NCBI GenBank assembly: GCA_018401435.1
Contig: JAGYJW010000017.1
Coordinates: forward strand, 59,365-123,364
Source: Deltaproteobacteria bacterium
GTDB taxonomy: Bacteria; Myxococcota_A; UBA796; UBA2385
Reading direction: 5' to 3'
Length of the DNA: 64,000 nucleotides
Below are positions 58,962 to 64,000 of the stretch, piece after piece (position 1 is the stretch's first letter; the number at the start of each line of letters is the position of its first letter). The notes under the pieces are model-generated. The model ran no database searches, was not told the origin of the DNA, and was given only the letters and a program-made list of their open reading frames with translations. Made by a program: the position numbers and the translations under genes.

Positions 58962-59477
58962 CTACTTCGCCACGCAGCCCACCTGGGCGCCCACCAGCGC
59001 CGGGTCCTTCAGGGTCGCGTCGAATTCATAGAAGGCGCCGGCATAGCGGATGGCCGTCACCGTCGCGCCGGCCAGGCCCGCGGCGTCCTCGGCGGGCACC
59101 TCGAAGCTCTCGACAAACTCAACCGAAGCCAGGCCGGTATTCATCTGGGGCATATCCATCATGCCCGCCGTCATCGTGATCTTCTTGCCGCCTTCCAGCA
59201 GCAGGATGACGCTCTTGTTGACGTTGGGCTGCATGGACATGCCCAGCAGCTTGAGGTGCTGCACAAAGTCCAGGAAGAGCCGGTCGCCGCTGCGGCGCAC
59301 CGCCAGCTCCATGGACTTGGGGTGGGACTTGCCCTCGTAGCTGGCCTTGATGCTGACCGGCTTGGTGGCTTTCTCCACCGTGCCCTCAAAGGCGTCGGTC
59401 TTGTCCACGGCCAGCTTGCAGTCGTCGGCCCAGGCGGGAGAGGCGGACAGGGCGATGGCAAAAAGGGCAGGAAACAT
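58962..59477 (-). CDS. Small periplasmic protein of unknown function
   Basis: A 171-residue exported protein. The signal peptide is MFPALFAIALSASPAWA, cleaved before DDCK. The mature part is all beta by eye (KPVSIKASYEGKSHPKSMELAVRRSGDRLFLDFVQHL, KITMTAGMMDMPQM, GATVTAIRYAGAFYEFDATLK) and has two cysteines, one near each end, that could form a disulfide. Met-rich AGMMDMPQMN could be a metal-interacting loop, but this is weak. I do not recognise the family. An ATTAGGGG site lies 25 nt upstream and GGAGG 4 nt before the start. It is convergent with the sulfite-oxidation operon; there is no evidence of functional link. Confidence 0.72.
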   Translation of the reverse strand: MFPALFAIALSASPAWADDCKLAVDKTDAFEGTVEKATKPVSIKASYEGKSHPKSMELAVRRSGDRLFLDFVQHLKLLGMSMQPNVNKSVILLLEGGKKITMTAGMMDMPQMNTGLASVEFVESFEVPAEDAAGLAGATVTAIRYAGAFYEFDATLKDPALVGAQVGCVAK

Positions 59478-59544
59478 GCGACCTCCAGCGGGGCGACCCC
59501 CTAATGGCGCGGGCGCGAATCGGCGAACCCAGCGGCCCAGGTGG

Positions 59545-60024
59545 TCAGAAGGCCCAGCCCACGTTCAGGTTGAGCAGCAGGCCCACACTTCCGCCGCCGC
59601 CGCTCTGAAACCAGGCCCCGCCCACCTGGCCATCCAGCACCAGCCCGAAGTCAAAGGTAGTCTTGCCGCCCGCCATCACCCCGGGCGAGAAGCCATTGGC
59701 AGAGGCCCCGCCATAGGACGCGTTGACATAGAGCACCTCGGCCCCCAACAGCAGGCCATCGGCAAAGTCGCCCAGGAAGTAGTAGCGGGCCTGGCCGCCC
59801 AGCTCCCACAGGTTCACGCCAGCGGACCGCCCCAGGCCGCCAATGGCCGCAAGGCTCATCTTCTCCTTGAGCTTGAACTCGCCGGTCAGCTCCACAAGGG
59901 GCGTGATGAGGTGGAGCGGCGAGATCGTCAGCGCGACCTGGGTGTCCTTGTCGTCCTTGGCCTGGGCGACCGAAGGCAGGACCAGCAAGGCGACGAGGCA
60001 AGCGAGCGGGGCGAAGGAGCGCAT
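59545..60024 (-). CDS. Outer-membrane beta-barrel-like protein
   Basis: A 159-residue exported protein with signal peptide (LACLVALLVLPSVAQA). The mature sequence alternates hydrophobic and polar residues (TQVALTISPLHLITPLVELTGEFKLKEKMSLAAIGGLGR, NLWELGGQARYYFLGDF, GLLLGAEVLYVNASYGG) and ends in LLNLNVGWAF, with a C-terminal Phe as in many outer-membrane barrels. That suggests an eight-stranded small barrel. Function unknown. TATAGT, the best -10 match in this region, lies 27-32 nt upstream. The 238-bp gap to 60263 holds this promoter and otherwise nothing I can identify. Confidence 0.75.
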   Translation of the reverse strand: MRSFAPLACLVALLVLPSVAQAKDDKDTQVALTISPLHLITPLVELTGEFKLKEKMSLAAIGGLGRSAGVNLWELGGQARYYFLGDFADGLLLGAEVLYVNASYGGASANGFSPGVMAGGKTTFDFGLVLDGQVGGAWFQSGGGGSVGLLLNLNVGWAF

Positions 60025-60050
60025 GGGGACATCCGGCGAGGGGAGACCGC

Positions 60051-60056
60051 ACTATA
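60051..60056 (-). promoter_or_regulatory. -10-like element TATAGT
   Basis: On the minus strand GGTTATAGTGCGG lies 27-32 nt before the start at 60024. It is one of the strongest TANNNT matches in the window. Confidence 0.45.
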
Positions 60057-60262
60057 ACCGGCGACCCCGCTGCGCCCCCGACGCCGCGCCTGCCTGGGCC
60101 GGCCTCTCCCCGTCTTGTCAACGCGAGTATGCACAGTGGGTGGGCAGCGCCAAGCGTGCAGAGACGGTGGCACGCCTTTAGAACAGGCCTTGCCCATGAT
60201 TCGCGGGGGCAAGCGGCTCAAGGGCTGAGGGTCCTCCACCCCGCGCCGTCCGCTCCGCGCCC

Positions 60263-61527
60263 TCAGCCCCGCCGCGCCAGCTCCACCAGCCAGCCCACCC
60301 CGCGCAGCTTCAGGGGCAGGTGCTCCGAGGCCAGGGCCGCATCTACGGCCTGCTGGGTGGCGGCGGCAGAGGCGGGCAGCAAGGCGCCCAGGCCATCCAG
60401 AGCCGCCACGCGAATCTCGACCTCCGGGCCGTCCAGCGCCAGGCCCAGCAGGCGCGCGACGGCCGCGCGAGGGATCGGGCCGGACGGCCCCACAGCGCCG
60501 ACCACCTCGTCCCAGTCCTCGTCCTCGTCCAGATCGACCGGCCGCACCGCCGCATCCTGGCGGGCCCGCGCCGCCAGCTCCGACCCCATCAGCCGCAGCG
60601 CCCGCTCCCGGACCAGGGCGCCTGCCGGATCCAATGCAAGGCCGGGGTGCTCAATCAAGGCCGGAAGCAAGGGCAGCAAGGCCGCTGCAGCGCCGGGAAG
60701 CTGCTGGGCCACGTCCAGGGCCACCCGCGCCCGCCCGGGGTCCAGGCTGGCCACATCTCGGCGCAGGGTCGCGATCAGACGGGCGGTGGGGTCGGCAGGG
60801 GCGCCCGCGTCTTGGGCCGGGTCCTCGGCCTCCGCAGGCGGCGCGGCCGGCGATGGAGCCTGCAAGGTGGGGGCCTGGGGCGGGAAGTGGGCCACCAGGT
60901 GGCGCAGGATCTCGGCCCGGCTGTGGTTGTGCCAGCGCCCGCGTCGTCGCTGGGAACCGGGGCCTCCAGCAGGGTCATCAAGGCGGCCCGCACCCGCTCA
61001 TCGGAAGGTCCCAGGTGGACCAGCAGCGACGCCAGGCCCCGGTGGGCCACATGCAGGGGCGGGCGGGCCAAAGCCAGCAGGCCCGCCAGACCCGGCCCCA
61101 CCAGCAGCGCCTGCACGCGCCCAGCCGCTGGGATGCCGCTCTGCGCCTGCTTTTGCAGCTCCACCGCCTGCTTGTCCAGCAGCATGGCCGCCTCGTTCAA
61201 CCCATACCCGGCATAGCCGTCGGGGGCGGAGGGCCAGGTGGCCACCAGGAAGGCGGCCACTGTGGGTGCTGTCCCCGCCGACACCCGCGGCACCTTGCCC
61301 AAGGCGCTGATGGCGGCCCGCGCCTGGGGCCACTGGTCAAAGCCAAGCTGCAGGCAGAGCTGGTGCAAGACCGGATCGTCCCCCGACAACTCGGCCATGG
61401 CCTCCGCCAGACCCTCCTGGTCGGGGAAGACCAGGGGCACCAACGCATCCCCCCTGGCTTTGTGCAGCTGGGCTGCTGCCGATTGGCTGTCCGGGCGAGG
61501 GGGGACCGTGCGGCTGAAGAGGCCCAT
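60263..61527 (-). CDS. HEAT-repeat-like protein, frameshifted
   Basis: A protein of about 420 residues without signal peptide. The start is the ATG giving MGLFSRTVPPRPDSQ, preceded by CGGAGCCGCCC. Helical pairs such as LLALARPPLHVAHRGLASLLVHLGPSDERVRAALMTLLEAPV and VALDVAQQLPGAAAALLPLLPALIEHPGLALD read like HEAT/ARM repeats. Frame 1 turns to Arg/Pro-rich nonsense near 60940; in the other frame HNHSRAEILRHLVAHFPPQAP continues naturally to ELARRG at the stop, so one indel at about 60940 is inferred. The acidic DLDEDEDWDEVVG loop separates the last repeats. It is probably a cytoplasmic scaffold, as most HEAT proteins are. Confidence 0.7.
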
Positions 61528-61587
61528 GGGCGGCTCCGGGGCGATCAAAGGGGGTCTCTGCGGACGATCCTCAGCCGGGCCCGCGCG

Positions 61588-63774
61588 TCAGAGACGGCTG
61601 CCGGGGAAGAGGTAGGCCTGTCCGACCGAATCAGGAGCCATCGAACCGGTGAAGAGATCCGGGAGCCCGTCGCCGTCCACATCGCCAAGGGACAGCTCGG
61701 TGCCCAGATAGTCGCGCGGGTCATTACCGTCGAATCGGTACTGCGCGTCATCCAGGCCGGCGGTGCCTGCCTGTGGGCCCAGAAAGACCCCAATCTGTCC
61801 CGCACCGTCATTGGCGTACCGCGCGCCCAATAGAAGATCTTGCTGGCCGTCCACGTCCAGGTCGGCGATCAGCACCTCGCCCCACTTCCTCCCCAGGCTG
61901 TCGAGGCTGCCACCGTTCACGGTGAAGTGCGCGGCCGACGTATCCGACCCGCTGGTGATGGGGCTGAGGAAGGTGTAGACCGCACCGGCCCAACCGCCAG
62001 CACTAGGTGCCCCCACAGCGACATCATCCAGCCCGTCTCCGTCCAGATCGCCTGTGGCCACGTCATCCCCGAAGTCGCCGGCGCCCGAGAGCACCAGGTC
62101 TGCGTCGTCCACCGCCAGGGCCCCAATCAGGGGACCCAGAAAGACCCAGGTGCGGAGGGCCCCGCCCGATCCCAGGACGACATCGCCCACACCATCTCCG
62201 TTGATATCGGTCGGCCGCGACGCGTTGCTGCCAAGCAAGGCCCCCGAGCTCCCCGTGATGGTGGCGGCGGCGTCTTCGGGGCCCAACAGGCCCCGATCGG
62301 CGCTGGAGAAGAGGTAGACCGCGCCAGGTGAGGAGGCGGAGGGAGCGCCAAAGGCGAGATCAGCCACCCCATCGCCGTCCACATCGCCCACTTCGTTGGC
62401 GACAAACCACCCCAGGAAGCTGCCCTCAGCGCCCTCCACCAACAGATCCGCGTCACCCAGGGTAGCGCTACCGGCGAGGGGACCCAGGAAGAGCGCGCCG
62501 GCACCCGATTCTGCGCCGCCCGGGTAGCCGGGCGCGCCCACCAGCAGCTCTCCGAAGCCATCGCCATTCAGATCATCCACCAGCTCTACCGCAAAGCCGA
62601 CTTCGTCCGATGCGTTCTCACCCCGCAGCGTCCAGGTGGCGTCGCTGTCAGCACTCAGGGTGCCTGTGGTGCTGCCGCCGGCAAAGAGGTAGACGGAGCC
62701 TGCTTCGGAGGCCACGGTAGAGTCTAGGATTGCCCCGACGGCCATATCGTCCAGGCCGTCGCCGTCCACATCGGCAGCGTTGGACAGGGCATAGCCAAAG
62801 CGATCGTTGGTCAGGCCCGTCGCGATGGTGAGCGGCGCGTCACCAGCCACCCAGCACACCTCGTCCAGGTTGCCGTCACAGTCGTTGTCTACGCCGTCGG
62901 CACACAGCTCCAGCGCGTCCGGATTGGTGTCGACGCTGGTGTCGTCGCAGTCGCTTGCGTCCACCACATCGGTGGGATCGGGCGCATCGCACGCGACCAC
63001 GCCGTCCGCGCTCTCGTCCCCGAAGCCGTCGGAGTCGATGTCTGGATACCAGGTGGAGGCGGTGCTGAGATCGACGAAGGCGTCGTCATCATCGGCAAAG
63101 CCGTCACAGTCCTCGTCCGTGTCGTCGGGGTCGCAGATCTCCGTCGCGTCGGGGTTGATGTCGGCCCGGCCGTCATCGCAATCGGTCCGGTCCGCCACAT
63201 AGGACGTGCCCACGCGGACGAAGGCGTCGCAGGCCAGCTCGCCTTCGTCGCCATCATCGCCAAAGCCGTCCGAGTCGCGGTCCGGGTACCACAGGGACCC
63301 GGTGGACAGATCCACGTCCCGATCATCGTCGTCGCTGTCGCCGTTGCAGTCCTCGTCCCGGTCTGCACGGTCACAGATCTCGGTGGCGTCGGGGTGCACA
63401 TCCCGATCCTGGTCGTCGCAGTCACCGCCCACGGTGGTGGCGTCTTCGGTGGGCAGGGCGCAGGCTTGGGTGGCGGTGCTGTCGTCGCCAAAACCATCGC
63501 CATCGAGGTCAAGGAAGTAGCGCAGTCCGGAAGAGCCGTCGAGATCGTCGTCCTCATCGTCGATGCGGCTGTCGCAGTCATTGTCCACGCCGTCGCAGAC
63601 CTCGACCGCAGCCGGGTTCACATCCGGATTTGCGTCGTCGCAGTCTTCTGCCACGCCGAAGCCGTCGCCATCGTCATCCACGGCGTTGGGGTCGCCCGTG
63701 TCAGGGACGGGGTTGCTGCCCACGCAAGCTGCAAGGGAGAGTGCGAGCAGGAGGGCAGGAGCGCGTCGGAGCAT
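61588..63774 (-). CDS. MopE/FG-GAP-repeat lipoprotein
   Basis: A 728-residue predicted lipoprotein. The start MLRRAPALLL gives a signal peptide and lipobox (LAAC, Cys17); the longer reading is rejected. Residues about 25-270 hold five MopE-type Cys/Asp units (EDCDDANPDVNPAAVEVCDGVDNDCD, EICDRADRDEDCNG, LELCADGVDNDCDGNLDEVC). About residues 290-720 are seven FG-GAP repeats of the integrin-alpha type (FGYALSNAADVDGDGLDDMAVGA, VGDVDGDGVADLAFGAPSAS, TGDLDGDGLDDVAVGAPSAGG), which fold as a calcium-dependent propeller. It should be exposed at the surface and may bind polymers, other cells or metals. The same two repeat types are found separately in the genes at 26396 and 14930. GCTACACC lies 59 nt upstream. 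Confidence 0.88.
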   Translation of the reverse strand: MLRRAPALLLALSLAACVGSNPVPDTGDPNAVDDDGDGFGVAEDCDDANPDVNPAAVEVCDGVDNDCDSRIDDEDDDLDGSSGLRYFLDLDGDGFGDDSTATQACALPTEDATTVGGDCDDQDRDVHPDATEICDRADRDEDCNGDSDDDDRDVDLSTGSLWYPDRDSDGFGDDGDEGELACDAFVRVGTSYVADRTDCDDGRADINPDATEICDPDDTDEDCDGFADDDDAFVDLSTASTWYPDIDSDGFGDESADGVVACDAPDPTDVVDASDCDDTSVDTNPDALELCADGVDNDCDGNLDEVCWVAGDAPLTIATGLTNDRFGYALSNAADVDGDGLDDMAVGAILDSTVASEAGSVYLFAGGSTTGTLSADSDATWTLRGENASDEVGFAVELVDDLNGDGFGELLVGAPGYPGGAESGAGALFLGPLAGSATLGDADLLVEGAEGSFLGWFVANEVGDVDGDGVADLAFGAPSASSPGAVYLFSSADRGLLGPEDAAATITGSSGALLGSNASRPTDINGDGVGDVVLGSGGALRTWVFLGPLIGALAVDDADLVLSGAGDFGDDVATGDLDGDGLDDVAVGAPSAGGWAGAVYTFLSPITSGSDTSAAHFTVNGGSLDSLGRKWGEVLIADLDVDGQQDLLLGARYANDGAGQIGVFLGPQAGTAGLDDAQYRFDGNDPRDYLGTELSLGDVDGDGLPDLFTGSMAPDSVGQAYLFPGSRL

Positions 63775-63940
63775 GGGATTCTCGAGGAGAGGGAGAGAGG
63801 GCGGCAGCGGCGCATCCCAGAAGAGGGCGGTGTAGCCCTCCACCGGCCCAAGAGCAAGCATCAACGCCCTTTGCGTCGGCCTCCGCACCCACGGTTGCCA
63901 CTGCAGGTGGTCTCAGTCCAGGCTCCTGCGGCACCCTGGC

Positions 63941-64000
63941 TCAATCCTGCCAGAGCCCGAGGTCCACACCCCCCTGCTGGGTGATGGCGATGGTGCCCTG
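63941..64000 (-). CDS. C-terminal end of an unidentified gene (partial)
   Basis: On the minus strand, in frame from the right edge, 19 codons read QGTIAITQQGGVDLGLWQD and then a TGA at 63943-63941. The sequence looks coding and ends where the promoter region of the MopE/FG-GAP gene begins. Nothing more can be said about its function. The gap from 63775 to 63940 holds only GCTACACC and a purine-rich leader. Confidence 0.5.
   Translation of the reverse strand, partial: QGTIAITQQGGVDLGLWQD

Noticed and set aside
60057..60262. Search for an RNA gene or small ORF in the 200-bp gap upstream of the barrel gene
   Set aside because: No tRNA-like cloverleaf, no convincing start with ribosome site; only the TATAGT element is interpretable.

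Overview
The window is very GC-rich DNA (about 70% by eye) from what looks like an uncultured or little-studied Myxococcota-type (former deltaproteobacterial) bacterium. The supporting signs are a MopE-type Cys/Asp calcium-binding repeat protein ending in a MYXO-CTERM-like tail (26396-28012), a second MopE/FG-GAP lipoprotein (61588-63774), a large Ser/Thr kinase-AAA-TPR protein, at least nine predicted lipoproteins (several with Asp-Gly spacer repeats after the lipobox), and dense, mostly short transcription units. No rRNA, tRNA, CRISPR array, insertion sequence, phage gene or origin was recognised. The genus is an inference I cannot fix from sequence alone.

Layout. 1-5.3 kb: a truncated gene at the edge, then three lipoproteins and a membrane-anchored protein of unknown function. 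5.3-10.7 kb: NrnA-type DHH phosphoesterase, a small membrane protein, HflX GTPase, a polytopic membrane protein, a DUF2007/zinc-ribbon protein and a small conserved protein. 10.7-14.4 kb: the kinase-ATPase-TPR regulator. 14.4-28 kb: RidA, an FG-GAP/CARDB lipoprotein, an ABC half-transporter, a DUF4105 protein coupled to an anchored secreted protein, a B12-binding radical SAM enzyme, an SRPBCC protein, a C-type-lectin lipoprotein, a rhomboid protease and the MopE-like protein. 28-35 kb: RecX, two adjacent paralogous GTPases with the same unusual P-loop, a TauE/SafE permease, a Nudix hydrolase, a YigZ protein, a DUF5995 protein and a lipoprotein amidase. 35-44.8 kb: YceI plus an HHxxxDG acyltransferase on the minus strand, then a MoxR / DUF58 / VWA / VWA operon headed by a membrane protein with a hyperacidic linker. 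44.9-54 kb: a GT2 glycosyltransferase, a degenerate receiver-GGDEF protein, a glyoxalase II-like hydrolase, membrane proteins, a TetR regulator with a visible operator, a metallophosphoesterase lipoprotein and an eroded cytochrome gene. 54.3-58.9 kb: an overlapping operon of a sterol-desaturase/rhodanese fusion, a GH113-like hydrolase, a SoxC/SorA-type molybdoenzyme and its cytochrome c lipoprotein; this is the most interesting metabolic unit here. 58.9-64 kb: two secreted proteins, a HEAT-repeat protein, the MopE/FG-GAP lipoprotein and the tail of one more gene.

Two window-wide patterns matter. First, a TA-centred -10-like hexamer (roughly G-N-T-A-G/C-N-N-T) lies upstream of most genes that begin a transcription unit. 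In one class it sits only 9-12 nt before the start codon with no clear Shine-Dalgarno site, which suggests leaderless mRNAs; in the other it lies 16-46 nt upstream, often followed by a stereotyped GGAG-CCCC-ATG ribosome site. Second, at least fifteen otherwise convincing genes or gene ends need one or more single-base frame corrections. The number and distribution point to uncorrected indels in the assembly rather than decay, so the affected genes are annotated as full-length with the shift positions given.
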